Below, one piece after another: positions 36,786 through 46,774 of a stretch of 64,000 bases of DNA. A program made the position numbers and the translations under genes. Each line of letters begins with the position of its first letter. The first letter of the stretch is position 1. Origin of the DNA: Chitinophaga sp. (GTDB lineage Bacteria; Bacteroidota; Bacteroidia; Chitinophagales; Chitinophagaceae). Location of the stretch: NCBI RefSeq assembly GCF_017745275.1, contig NZ_JAGHZS010000007.1, positions 502,751-566,750 of the forward strand. The letters are read 5' to 3'. A model generated the notes under the pieces. That model did no database searches. It was not told the DNA's origin and was given only the letters and a program-made list of their open reading frames with translations.

Positions 36786-38021
36786 TTATGGTGTTGGTAA
36801 TAGCAGGTTATCCACCCGATGAATCACACCGGTGAGGGTAGTTATGTCTGATGGTGTGGTAATCACTGCACCACGACCGGATGGTGCATCCAGGCGGTGT
36901 AATATTATTTGTCCGTTATTACGTGTGATAGTGATGGCGCCCAATGCATTGCCGTTATTCAGGTTAGATGGGTAGTAACCATTCAACAGGCTGGTGGTAT
37001 ACAGGTAGGAGTAATTAGTATTCAACCGTATATTTGAATTATTATTAAAGTTGATCAGCAGCCGGTGATTTACCAGTATTGAATCCATGTTGGTCAACAG
37101 TTGCGTACCATCGGGGCTGGCTGCCAGCGCGGATTTGTCAATGTAGCTATTGATGGCTGCAATACTATTAAACCCTGCTTTGCGGAATGCATTATTATCC
37201 GGTGCAAAAACAATGGAAACAGGGTCTGTTCCAGGGGTAGTCAGCCCTGTCGTAAGCACCAGTGACAGTGTATCATTGAACTGGATATTTTGATAAGGGG
37301 CACCTATAATTCCCTTTTGCTGGTACAATTCATTATTCTTTTTCATGGCAGCCATATAGAAGCTGAAGCTGGTATCACCTGCCAGTACCTGGTAGCTTTC
37401 ATAGAAAGGTTTTATCACCAGGCTGTCTATCATAAAGATGGTTCCGTTGGTAGCCGCAATAGCGGGTGATTTGCCAACAGCTTTACCATTCAGTTGAAGT
37501 ACACCATCGCTGATACCGGCTGTAAGTCTGTAGAAATAGGCCAACGCCGCGTTAAACGGACCGGGTACCTGTGTCCTTGTCAGATCCCCATCACTGTACA
37601 TCAAAGGATAGAGTAATACTCCGCCGTACAGTTTACTGGTGGCTGGCATTCCTCCTGCAACGGCGAGGTAACGGATAATGGTATCCAGTGCTGCCACCGG
37701 CACCGCGTTAATATTATCCTTTGTGTAGCCTGCAGCTTCCCATGCCTTGTTGGTAGGTACAAACAGTGTATAGGGCGACTTAACAACTCCTTCGTTGAGG
37801 CTATCCATATACGCTTGTATACTTGTCCGGTTAAATGCTGCGCGATAAATAGAGGCTTCCGGGATAGAATCCAGCAATTGCGCCAAACTTTTGGTAACGC
37901 CATTGGTATAGGTCAACTCTTCTCCCACTCGCCTGGGAGGTTCTTCTGTTTTAGCACAGGCCACCAACAGTTGTAAACAAAAAGTGCATACGATAAGATT
38001 TTTTATATAACCCTTCATCAT
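36786..38021 (-). CDS. Fasciclin (FAS1) domain lipoprotein
   Basis: 411 residues, lipobox LLVAC (Cys22). FAS1 features are YTLFVPTNKAWEAAGYTKDN in the first module (about 40-195) and VSIVFAPDNNAFRKAGF in the second, ending GVIHRVDNLLLP. The second module is longer than usual. It starts 17 bases after the upstream FAS1 gene. Confidence 0.92.
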   Translation of the reverse strand: MMKGYIKNLIVCTFCLQLLVACAKTEEPPRRVGEELTYTNGVTKSLAQLLDSIPEASIYRAAFNRTSIQAYMDSLNEGVVKSPYTLFVPTNKAWEAAGYTKDNINAVPVAALDTIIRYLAVAGGMPATSKLYGGVLLYPLMYSDGDLTRTQVPGPFNAALAYFYRLTAGISDGVLQLNGKAVGKSPAIAATNGTIFMIDSLVIKPFYESYQVLAGDTSFSFYMAAMKKNNELYQQKGIIGAPYQNIQFNDTLSLVLTTGLTTPGTDPVSIVFAPDNNAFRKAGFNSIAAINSYIDKSALAASPDGTQLLTNMDSILVNHRLLINFNNNSNIRLNTNYSYLYTTSLLNGYYPSNLNNGNALGAITITRNNGQIILHRLDAPSGRGAVITTPSDITTLTGVIHRVDNLLLPTP

Positions 38022-38038
38022 AGAAAACAGTTAAGATT

Positions 38039-39178
38039 TTATTTAGTCACCTTTCCCGGCATAACAAGTATGTCAGCCATTACATGAACAATCCCATTAG
38101 CGCAGGTATAATTGATATAGGTACCTTTCATATCAGCCAGGGAAAGCAATCCTGGCTGTTCTCCCAGGAACAGCGTCCCCTGGCTGCCATAAGGGTATGC
38201 CGCATTGGCGCTGACAACCACCAGAGAACTGGTAGACGCGGATGCTGCAGTTACCACTCCTACACCACTGCCCATTGCACTCTGGCACATGATCACCTTA
38301 TAGTTTGGAGAAGCTGTTTGAAAAGGCAGGCTGAGTACTCCTGTAACCGGCGGCAATTGAGCAATATCCATTACAAAAACATGGTTGGGTGTGAGAAAAT
38401 AGCCTCCAAACACCACCGGGTCATAGTGCTGGCTATCCATACGGTTAATGCTGTCCAGCGTCATACCACGACGCTCAAAAGAGGAATCCAGCGGCGCGTA
38501 CACGGTAAAAGGTCCGTCGCCACCCATTCTTTCCCAGTAATCAAATTTTTTCAACCCTGCAATAAGATGCGAAAAATAAGGGCGGGATTGCAGGAACGCC
38601 TGCACGGTACCGGGATATACTTTTATGGTGTTGAGTAACGGGTATACTACACCATTCAGCTGTGTGGCGCCAAACTTAAGAGACGTAGATGTACCGAGGG
38701 CGGATTCCCTGATGACATTCACCCCGTTTACTGCAAATGGCACGGTGTTATTCCTGGCTGTTGAACGTGAAAAGTACAATTGCACTCCATTCAGGTTGGT
38801 GTACCTGTTATCTGATGAGAGCGGAATATCACCGTAAAATAATTTCACAGGTAAAATATGTGTCCTGACGAAGTACAGGAGACTATCTTTAGTCCATGTA
38901 TCGAAATCACCCGCGTTGAAAATGCTGTCTTTATTCAGTGCACTATTTGTAGGCGCCATTACCGTAAAGCTGGCAGTTGCCTTGTCCAGGCTATCCATCA
39001 GGCCGGCCTTCCGGACTGCGGCACCAAAAAGGGAAAGGTCAAAATTATTACTCAGGTAATCACTGATAGTACCTGTTGCCTGCGCCTGTTGTTCCGACTC
39101 AAAATCCGGTTTTTTACAGGACGCTGCCGCCATGAGTAACAATGTGATGATACAACCGGTATATATTCGTTTAGTCAT
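38039..39178 (-). CDS. Fasciclin (FAS1) domain lipoprotein
   Basis: 379 residues, lipobox MAAASC (Cys21). Module one has ASFTVMAPTNSALNKD and ends LNGVVYPLLNT; module two has GPFTVYAPLDSSFERRG and ends GIVHVMADILVMP. It is the first of the three FAS1 genes and follows the second DUF4397-type gene by 38 bases. The three are clearly diverged from each other, so they are old paralogues or were recruited separately. Confidence 0.92.
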   Translation of the reverse strand: MTKRIYTGCIITLLLMAAASCKKPDFESEQQAQATGTISDYLSNNFDLSLFGAAVRKAGLMDSLDKATASFTVMAPTNSALNKDSIFNAGDFDTWTKDSLLYFVRTHILPVKLFYGDIPLSSDNRYTNLNGVQLYFSRSTARNNTVPFAVNGVNVIRESALGTSTSLKFGATQLNGVVYPLLNTIKVYPGTVQAFLQSRPYFSHLIAGLKKFDYWERMGGDGPFTVYAPLDSSFERRGMTLDSINRMDSQHYDPVVFGGYFLTPNHVFVMDIAQLPPVTGVLSLPFQTASPNYKVIMCQSAMGSGVGVVTAASASTSSLVVVSANAAYPYGSQGTLFLGEQPGLLSLADMKGTYINYTCANGIVHVMADILVMPGKVTK

Positions 39179-39216
39179 TGCTGTTAGTTAAATGATGGAA
39201 TGGTTACAATTATTGC

Positions 39217-40527
39217 TTACTGGTTACCAGGCGGCGGGTAGCTGCGTTGTACACTCATCATGTATACCCGGTTATTGATAATTTCAATGGAACTGATGGT
39301 GCTGAATGACCGTTGCACGTAGCTCCCTGATGCCGTATACCGGATAAGGTTCGGCAGCCAGCAGCTGGCAATCAGGTCACTGAAATCAATTCGTGGCACA
39401 CTTCGCCTGGACAACGGGGAGGTAGTACCTTTCCCATCATTACCAAGATTGCTGCAGCCAATAGCGCCAAACTTTGGATTGGCGCCGGCCATTCCGTTGG
39501 GTGCATTAACCGGCACGGGACCAGGAAACGGGGAAAGGCCCGGCTGCATCAGTGTGAATACTTCCCACTGCCTGCTGAGTATACCATGGGTGGTATCCGG
39601 AGCGGCAAACATAGGTATGCTGTAATAGGGCGCCACACCTGCTACGTGCGATCGCACCAGGGTACCCAACCACAGATTATTAAAGCCGTTTATCAGGGTA
39701 TTGCCTACGGGTGCGCCATCCACATAGGGATAGCGACAATCGTCGTTAAAAAGCGAATAATAAATATTCATGGTATCACCAAAGGCGGTGCATTTGTTGT
39801 TGGCATTCAGGTATCCCTGGATCCCGCTGGGATTGGCACGGGGATTAGCGGCGGCATATCCTTCTGCGCTCAGGTTATAAAAGTTGGCATACAGCATGGT
39901 GTCTGAAAAAGGCATCTTTGTAAACTGTTCCTTCCGCAGATACAATGTGATGGGCAGCGGATACTGTGTAGCCACGGTTTTCTGCAATACTTCCATCGTA
40001 TAAATCTCTCCTGCAGTGAAATCAATGATGCTGTCTACCAGCAGATTTTTCCGGTCGCGATCCGGCAGGCTGAAGAAAGGTGCGTCACTGATAGGACGGC
40101 TGTAAAACAATACCCGGTGTTTCCCGGAGGATATCTGCGCCCAACTGGACAGGTTAAACCCGTTGATGATGGGTCCTACCAGTACTTTTTTGCTACCGGG
40201 ATATTCGGTATTCCGGTAAGAAGTGGTACCTGCATTAGCGGGATATGGCCCTGCATAAGCGCTGCGTTGATCCAGGTAATCGCCTACTATTTTTCCTCCT
40301 GTAACCAAACCCGCTGCATCATATTCCGGATCAATGATCATGGCGAGGAAAGGAGGTGGTTGATCTTTGGTGGTCACGTCCACATCATAATTCAGGCTGT
40401 TAAATACCCGCAGGTAGGCCGCCTCCGGGATAACGTTGTAAGTTGTTTTCCGGCAGCCGGCCATGATCAGCAGCAGGCAGCCCAATGCCAGCAACCGGCG
40501 CTGTATGGTGGTATCAAAATGTATCAT
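39217..40527 (-). CDS. DUF4397-like lipoprotein
   Basis: 436 residues, lipobox LIMAGC (Cys25). The start YLRVFNSLNYDVDV fits the DUF4397 pattern of a first strand with FN or VN and then a V-D-V. Later parts (TMEVLQKTVATQYPLPITLYLR) are beta-rich. The match is partial, so the family is likely rather than certain. The operon position suggests a surface partner of the TonB receptor encoded just before. Confidence 0.7.
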   Translation of the reverse strand: MIHFDTTIQRRLLALGCLLLIMAGCRKTTYNVIPEAAYLRVFNSLNYDVDVTTKDQPPPFLAMIIDPEYDAAGLVTGGKIVGDYLDQRSAYAGPYPANAGTTSYRNTEYPGSKKVLVGPIINGFNLSSWAQISSGKHRVLFYSRPISDAPFFSLPDRDRKNLLVDSIIDFTAGEIYTMEVLQKTVATQYPLPITLYLRKEQFTKMPFSDTMLYANFYNLSAEGYAAANPRANPSGIQGYLNANNKCTAFGDTMNIYYSLFNDDCRYPYVDGAPVGNTLINGFNNLWLGTLVRSHVAGVAPYYSIPMFAAPDTTHGILSRQWEVFTLMQPGLSPFPGPVPVNAPNGMAGANPKFGAIGCSNLGNDGKGTTSPLSRRSVPRIDFSDLIASCWLPNLIRYTASGSYVQRSFSTISSIEIINNRVYMMSVQRSYPPPGNQ

Positions 40528-40538
40528 CGTATAATCTG

Positions 40539-42224
40539 TTACTGGTTATGTTTAATCACTATCATCTTCAGCGTTTTGCCTGGAGCATTACGCCCAACTA
40601 ACGCTACCGTATACACGCCGGGCTCGGATCCATAATTTCCATCCTGAAAAAAATGCGCAGGCATCCTGACAAAATCAATCGGGGTCAGGGCTGACACGCC
40701 GGTCAGCCTGTTCCCCGGCAGCACGCCAGGCTGCGAACTATAAGCCTGTACATTGCCGCCAGTAAGGAACTTCAGGTCTGCATAAGGATAGGGAACCGTG
40801 GTTGGGTCAGCAGCCTGTCCCGGCCGGAGATGCTGTGCTGCCGCAGCAGCAGCAAAAATATCTTCCGGAAACAGGGCGCCATTGGTATTGGTAAATGTTA
40901 CATCCGGTAAGTCCGGGCATAGGTTCAGAAACCGGGTTTGGAGCAGCATGTTGAATTTAAGCGGATCATAAATATTATTGGTGGCATCCGAACCATCCGC
41001 GTTACCGCCACGAATCCTCGTACCGCCCATATTGTTAGCTGTTACAGTCAACGACAGGGTATTATCCGCAGCAGGCCAGGCCCAGATAGTCAGGTTATCT
41101 CCCCCTCTCACATCTATATCTTTTTCTACCACTGAGCTACCGGTTATTTTGATATGATGCCTGCCCGCCACCAACGTAATATATTCCCCTGCTTTGCCAT
41201 AAGATACTGAGCTGGCAGCGAGATTATCTATCTGCACCTTCACCCCATTCTCGTTGCCGGTAGCAGCATTCACTACCTGTACACGGCCGTAGGTGATATT
41301 AACGGGTGGATCTATGTCTGTTATCACGGAAAAACAGTTGGGCATCAGTGGGTATTCTCCATACTGGTAAGCGCCACCGGTGAGACCTGCCGCTATCGTA
41401 TATACGCCGCCGGGCTGGAAGGTTTGCACGGGGCTGTAATATACCTGTGTGCCCCCCAGCGAGTAGTTATCAGGAGATGTAACATTGGTGAGCAATGCCG
41501 GCTTCCCCGGTATCTGCAGGTCCGTGCCATCTATCAGTACTTTAAACTGGTAAGTACCGTAAGGCAGTTCTATATAATCGGACCATGCATGGCTGGCAAT
41601 ACCAGAAGTACTTTTATTTATCGGGCTGCCATCTGCATATGCCAGGGTCAGTGTGCCGATGCCTCCGTTTGCAATTGGATTACACAGGTTCACCAGGCGA
41701 ATGCGTATATGGCTGGGATCCGCCGGTAGTATGGTAGTACGGGGCACGCGGGTAGCAGTATAAGTACCGGTACTGCTCTGTGCCACGCTGGTAGCCAGGT
41801 AGTAGTCAGAGGGCTGGTAATAATCATCCTGCACATTAAATGAATCTGATAAGATAACCGGCTCGCCGCCTCCAGCCGGACTGCCTGTTTTGATGACGGC
41901 CTGTCCTTTGGCGTCCAGGAACTGCTGAGGAACATACCAGGTGCCACTTAACTTGCCGGAGCTGAAATATTGCGTTGGATAAGGCGGATTCAACACCGGG
42001 TCGTTGAGTTGCGGAACATACCAGTTGGTGACCTTTACATCATTTACCATCACGTCCACATTGCCGTTGAAAGTCACCAGGCGCACGGTGGATTTTGCCA
42101 TGTTGCTGTAATCCGGCTCATGGCCCACGTGCGCATCTGTTTTATCTTTGCTGCAGGCTGTTGCCAGCAACAGCATAAGCCCCCATACGGTATGATAAAA
42201 ATATTTTGTAGCTGTTTTGTTCAT
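40539..42224 (-). CDS. DUF4397-domain lipoprotein
   Basis: 561 residues, lipobox LLATAC (Cys24). Repeated beta-sandwich units include VRLVTFNGNVDVMVND (about 47), IRIRLVNLCNPIANG with YIELPYGTYQFKVL (about 170-245) and GEYITLVAGRHHIKITG (about 345). These are the V-N and pGtY-x-v patterns of DUF4397. It starts ten bases after the STN-type receptor gene, where SusD-like partners often sit, so it may be its accessory surface lipoprotein. Confidence 0.75.
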   Translation of the reverse strand: MNKTATKYFYHTVWGLMLLLATACSKDKTDAHVGHEPDYSNMAKSTVRLVTFNGNVDVMVNDVKVTNWYVPQLNDPVLNPPYPTQYFSSGKLSGTWYVPQQFLDAKGQAVIKTGSPAGGGEPVILSDSFNVQDDYYQPSDYYLATSVAQSSTGTYTATRVPRTTILPADPSHIRIRLVNLCNPIANGGIGTLTLAYADGSPINKSTSGIASHAWSDYIELPYGTYQFKVLIDGTDLQIPGKPALLTNVTSPDNYSLGGTQVYYSPVQTFQPGGVYTIAAGLTGGAYQYGEYPLMPNCFSVITDIDPPVNITYGRVQVVNAATGNENGVKVQIDNLAASSVSYGKAGEYITLVAGRHHIKITGSSVVEKDIDVRGGDNLTIWAWPAADNTLSLTVTANNMGGTRIRGGNADGSDATNNIYDPLKFNMLLQTRFLNLCPDLPDVTFTNTNGALFPEDIFAAAAAAQHLRPGQAADPTTVPYPYADLKFLTGGNVQAYSSQPGVLPGNRLTGVSALTPIDFVRMPAHFFQDGNYGSEPGVYTVALVGRNAPGKTLKMIVIKHNQ

Positions 42225-42234
42225 CTCCAGTATT

Positions 42235-45200
42235 TTAAAACAGGTTATAAGTAAGACCCAACATATATTCTGTGCCGCGCCGGTAGCTCCTTCTTACATA
42301 CCTGGCACCGTAGTATTTCCCGCCGGCACCGGGATTGCTATACACTTCTTCGTAGGCGCTATTCAGTATGTTCTTGGCGTATCCTTTCACAATAATTCTT
42401 TTCCATACCTTCTGACTGAATACGAAATCCAGCACTGGCATAGGCCTGCTGTACAGGTCTGGTGAACCATCCATGTTCACCTGTATCAGGCGCTCGCCTA
42501 CCATATTGAAAGTGGCAGTGATATCTGTACCCATATTGGTATTGGCGTAGTTCAGGAAACCATTGATGGAATAAGGTGCCTGCTCAAACAGCGGACTTTT
42601 TTCGGGCGACTGCCGGTCTATAATGCGTGCAGCATCTAACCGCTCATCGTTTTTGCGCACATTGCTGGAAGCAATCATCAGGTTGGAACCCAGGAAGAAA
42701 TATTTCAGTGGCCGCCACAATAGTCCCAGGTTCTTTACTACCTCCAGCTCTATTCCCCATACATGGCCGGTGTTAGGGTTGTTATGATAGGCTACTGTGG
42801 GGAATTCCGGATATTTGGCATTTACGCCGTCTGAATTTTGTATAAATACTTTTTCCAACTGGTTATTGATTTCTTTGGCAAACAGAGATGCAGCCAGTAC
42901 TTCTCCTTTGTTCGGAAACCATTCCCAACGAAAATCATAACTTTTCGTCTGTTGATTCACCAGGTTAGGATTTCCAACTACCAATGCCTGCTGAAAAGGA
43001 TCAAACTCAAATACGTTGGTCAGTTCCCGGATTTCCGGGCGGGCCAGCGAAGTACCATAGGCCAGCCGGAAGTTCATCATCTCACGCAGTGAATAAGTAA
43101 GATTGGCGGAATAATAAGGTTTATATTGCGAGATATACTTTGATAACGGGTTCGTATATACGAGGTTAACACCACTTTCTGATAACGACGGATCAATATA
43201 GATGCCCGCCGTATCCACCTTGCTACGGATATCTGTTTTTTCAAAACGCACACCGCCTGTCAAACGCAGGTTTTTTAAAGGATGCAGATCCAGCATACCG
43301 TAAAAGGCATTTGTTTCGTAAAAGCCGGTATAATTGTTAGGTGACTTCCTGGTATTATACAGGAATCCACCGGCCAATGGCCCACCTTCTGCTGTTGTTG
43401 CCGTTGGCAGATGAATACCTACCTGGTCATAACCTACTAACCGGTCGAGGTTACCATATACCTGGTACAACGGGTACTGTTTTAGCGTAGAGAAATTGGA
43501 TCCCGGCAACGAAAGCACATTTTCTCCAAAGTCTCTTTCCCTGTAGAGATAATTCACCCCTGCCTTAAACGACTGCTCCAATCCGTGCACACCGAAAGGC
43601 AATGTCACATCTGCTTTATAGTTATAGTTTGTTTCCGTAAGATTGCGAAAACGCCGGCCGTTAGGATCGGCCTGTATCTTGCCATAAGGGCCAAAACCAT
43701 TTACATAGCCGGATACCAGCGCGTAATAATCCGTTATGCCCATCAGTTTGTTGCCGGCTCCATCAGGCGTTGGTATAGTATAATAACCGCCACCTGCCGG
43801 GCGATAATCTGCCAGGTTCACAAAACGATAGTCCGGGTCATCCTGCGTAGCCCTCGACGAAGCTGCATTGTAGCTGAGTCGCGGTACATACTTTCCCTGC
43901 CCGAACTTATGCTCACCCTGCAGGTTGAATGTATTGAACGTACGGTAAGTTTGCCGGAGCGAATACACCGTACTGTAAACAGGACCTGAAAGGCCCGTGG
44001 CATAAGCATACTGTCCTGCTAAACCGGAAGCTTGTGTTTCTCCACCCCAGCTACCCATATATTGAAAACTGATTTCATGATTCGGGTTAAAGCGGTAAGC
44101 AAGGCCTCCCAGCACGCCATAGTTCAACGTTTGCGTACCGGTATTTTCCCGGTACCCCACATACTTTCCCAGGTTAGGGGTATTCGGCGTAATATAAGCG
44201 GGGATGTTGCGCGATTCATCAATAGAAGGATTCCCCGTCATAACGCCCTGGTATATGCTGTATTGATTCAATATTCCATCCGATACATCAGCGGAACGGC
44301 TATAATAGCTGCCACTCAGGATCACTCCCAGTTGCTGCTGTTTGTGCATAGTAAATGAGTTGCCATAGGTAACGTTGTAGATGCCATTCAGCGGTGCTTT
44401 TTTATAATGAGTGGTCAGCACCGGATCAAAACCATGCATGATGTTATTGATGCGGTTTACCTCCGTTAAAAGCGCGGGATCATTTTTGGCGCCAGCCGCC
44501 AGTTGTTGTAGCTGGTTAAGACCACCGGGATATTGTTTGCTAAGGTTCAGAAAATCCGGCTGCAGATCGTGTTGCTTTATCTGCTGTCCCCAGAAACCCA
44601 TGTCGCTGTTATAAAAGCTGTTCACTTTACCGCCCAGGCCAATGTTGGAGTTGGTGCCTGTTTCCATGGTAATAGCCAACGTTTGTTTGGTGGGAATCGA
44701 CAATGTTTTCAGCTCCACAATACCGCCGGAGGCATCTGCAGGTTTATCGGGCGTCATGGTTTTCACCACTACGATATTGTCCAGCAAGTTGGCGGGTACC
44801 AGGTCCAGTGGGATCGTACTTCTGTCGGGATCTGATGAGGCCAGCCGGATACCATTCAACTCACCTATCACACTACGGTCTCCCAGCCCTCTCACGGCCA
44901 CGTATTTGTCGTCCGTCACAGTAACCCCTGACACCCGTTGCAATGCCTGTGTGGTGGTGATACTGGCTGTTTTTTCGATGTTCTCAGCAGAGATACCATC
45001 AGACACCACGGCAGCACGTTGTCTTTCATTCAGCAATGCCGCTTCGCTGTTCATCCGGCGCCGGGAGGAAACGGTTACACCGGAAAGTGTTTTACTATCA
45101 GGGGCCATCTTAATATCCAGCGGCGTATGTGTATCTCCACTGATCACCTGGCTGGTGTAACCGGCCCGGGAAAATATAAGCAGGTCGTGCGTAGCCGTCA

Positions 45201-45705
45201 TCCGGAGTACGAAATTTCCGTTCGCATCTGTTACGGTAGATAATTGCTGTGTTTGCGCATATACTTCCACGTTAGCTACAGGCTTCCCGCTTTTGGCGTC
45301 GGTGATATGGCCTTTGAAAATGTGTCTGCTTGTGGTGTCGGCATTTACGGGCGCCTCTGCAGCAGTAGCTTGCACAGAAATATTATTACCTGACACTTTA
45401 AATTCCAGCGGCGCTACCGTTTTGAGCTTTTGCAATGCCTGTCCCAATGTGCCGGTTATTGAAAAAACGGAGATACCCATCTTACCCAGTTCGGAGGCGG
45501 TATAATAGAATGAACATCCTGACTGGCGACCCAATGCCGAAATAACGGCGAGCGCATTTGTTTTTTCCAGCCGGACCTCTACCGGCTGTTTCAGGCTGCT
45601 TAATTGCGCCCTGCCCTCCTGCGCCAAAGGCAGGAAAAGTAACGTCAATAGCATTCCCTTCAGAAACCGGCGCAGTGCCGGTTCCCTGTTAATCTTATGA
45701 TCCAT
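42235..45705 (-). CDS. STN-domain TonB-dependent receptor (signal transducer)
   Basis: 1156 residues. A signal peptide ends near EGRAQ. An STN domain (about 36-112: VEVRLEKTNALAVISALGRQ, ISVFSITGTLGQALQKL) precedes a carboxypeptidase regulatory domain (about 128-205). The plug contains ISAENIEKTASITTTQALQR, YVAVRGLGDR and ASGGIVELKT, and a large barrel ends LGLTYNLF. STN domains contact FecR in the periplasm, and fecR and the sigma gene lie directly upstream. So this receptor should both import a ligand and report it to the sigma factor. Confidence 0.93.
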   Translation of the reverse strand: MDHKINREPALRRFLKGMLLTLLFLPLAQEGRAQLSSLKQPVEVRLEKTNALAVISALGRQSGCSFYYTASELGKMGISVFSITGTLGQALQKLKTVAPLEFKVSGNNISVQATAAEAPVNADTTSRHIFKGHITDAKSGKPVANVEVYAQTQQLSTVTDANGNFVLRMTATHDLLIFSRAGYTSQVISGDTHTPLDIKMAPDSKTLSGVTVSSRRRMNSEAALLNERQRAAVVSDGISAENIEKTASITTTQALQRVSGVTVTDDKYVAVRGLGDRSVIGELNGIRLASSDPDRSTIPLDLVPANLLDNIVVVKTMTPDKPADASGGIVELKTLSIPTKQTLAITMETGTNSNIGLGGKVNSFYNSDMGFWGQQIKQHDLQPDFLNLSKQYPGGLNQLQQLAAGAKNDPALLTEVNRINNIMHGFDPVLTTHYKKAPLNGIYNVTYGNSFTMHKQQQLGVILSGSYYSRSADVSDGILNQYSIYQGVMTGNPSIDESRNIPAYITPNTPNLGKYVGYRENTGTQTLNYGVLGGLAYRFNPNHEISFQYMGSWGGETQASGLAGQYAYATGLSGPVYSTVYSLRQTYRTFNTFNLQGEHKFGQGKYVPRLSYNAASSRATQDDPDYRFVNLADYRPAGGGYYTIPTPDGAGNKLMGITDYYALVSGYVNGFGPYGKIQADPNGRRFRNLTETNYNYKADVTLPFGVHGLEQSFKAGVNYLYRERDFGENVLSLPGSNFSTLKQYPLYQVYGNLDRLVGYDQVGIHLPTATTAEGGPLAGGFLYNTRKSPNNYTGFYETNAFYGMLDLHPLKNLRLTGGVRFEKTDIRSKVDTAGIYIDPSLSESGVNLVYTNPLSKYISQYKPYYSANLTYSLREMMNFRLAYGTSLARPEIRELTNVFEFDPFQQALVVGNPNLVNQQTKSYDFRWEWFPNKGEVLAASLFAKEINNQLEKVFIQNSDGVNAKYPEFPTVAYHNNPNTGHVWGIELEVVKNLGLLWRPLKYFFLGSNLMIASSNVRKNDERLDAARIIDRQSPEKSPLFEQAPYSINGFLNYANTNMGTDITATFNMVGERLIQVNMDGSPDLYSRPMPVLDFVFSQKVWKRIIVKGYAKNILNSAYEEVYSNPGAGGKYYGARYVRRSYRRGTEYMLGLTYNLF

Positions 45706-45732
45706 TTTCAGCTTATTAAATAAGGATTGTGA

Positions 45733-46695
45733 TTACCGCTTGTTTATATATACAATTCCGTTTTTCGTGGTGTAGGTCAACCGGTGGATAAACAAAATAT
45801 TTTCCAATACCGTCTGCCATTTATCGGGACTGAAATCCCCGGTCACTCTTTTATCTTTTAATAACTCTTTACTATACCGAAGCGACAAACCATATCTAAA
45901 GGCCACACGATCCAGTACATCCATCAGTGGCAGTTCTTCAAATATCAGGTGCCCATTTATCCAATTGCGTGTCATATTGGAGGAGAAAGGTACCACGCCC
46001 CATTTCTTATTGCCTTTTGAATAGCGCAACATTTCATTGGGATGAAGCAGCGCATAGCCATTGGTCTGCAGGTCTTTTACGGCCACTTTTCCATTCACCA
46101 GCGCCACTCTTATTTCTGTTTCACCGGGATAGGTTTCTATATTAAAAGCGGTTCCCAATACCCGCGTTTCAATGTTCTCCGACGACACAATAAAAGGCCG
46201 TGCATCATCCTTCATGATCTCAAAATAACCTTCTCCCACCAGGCGTACGCAACGGTCTTCCCTGTTAAACCGCTCTGGTACATATTCCAGCTTTGACCGG
46301 GCATTTAACCATACTTCAGAACCATCTGGCAGTTTAATATGTTTGGCTTCCTTTCCGGTAGTGGCAATAGTTGTATAGGCCAGCTCTTTTTGTTTCCGGG
46401 GATGCAGGGTTCGGGTCAACAAAAACCAGGAGGAAAAAGCCAGCACCAGTACTGCAGCCGCTGCCTTCCAGGCATTCGGCATGCGTTTTACCGGACGCGC
46501 CGATTCCCGGGGCATCCTTAATATCCGTTGCAGCATTTCCTGCTTTGCTTCCTGTAGTTTATTCTCTGAAGTAGCAGTGTCAGAAATATCCAGTGAAACC
46601 ATCCATCCACGAACTATTTCCTTTTCCTGCTCACTGGCCGTTCCTTTATAGAGGCGGTCCAGTATATCCTCCAACATTTGTTTATTAGGCTCCAT
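45733..46695 (-). CDS. FecR-family anti-sigma factor
   Basis: 320 residues: a short cytoplasmic part, one membrane helix (about 75-92, AWKAAAAVLVLAFSSWF), then the periplasmic FecR domain (KHIKLPDGSEVWLNARSKLEY, GEGYFEI, TRVLGTAFNIETYPGE) and a C-terminal DUF4974 domain (FEELPLMDVLDRVAFRYG). It holds or activates the ECF sigma factor encoded upstream and receives the signal from the STN receptor. Confidence 0.95.
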   Translation of the reverse strand: MEPNKQMLEDILDRLYKGTASEQEKEIVRGWMVSLDISDTATSENKLQEAKQEMLQRILRMPRESARPVKRMPNAWKAAAAVLVLAFSSWFLLTRTLHPRKQKELAYTTIATTGKEAKHIKLPDGSEVWLNARSKLEYVPERFNREDRCVRLVGEGYFEIMKDDARPFIVSSENIETRVLGTAFNIETYPGETEIRVALVNGKVAVKDLQTNGYALLHPNEMLRYSKGNKKWGVVPFSSNMTRNWINGHLIFEELPLMDVLDRVAFRYGLSLRYSKELLKDKRVTGDFSPDKWQTVLENILFIHRLTYTTKNGIVYINKR

Positions 46696-46774
46696 ACATA
46701 TAGTTAGAGCACAAATGCGGGAAAGTCCCGGGTATAACAGGTTAACAAATTGTTACCAACAAAAAGCAGGTGAT

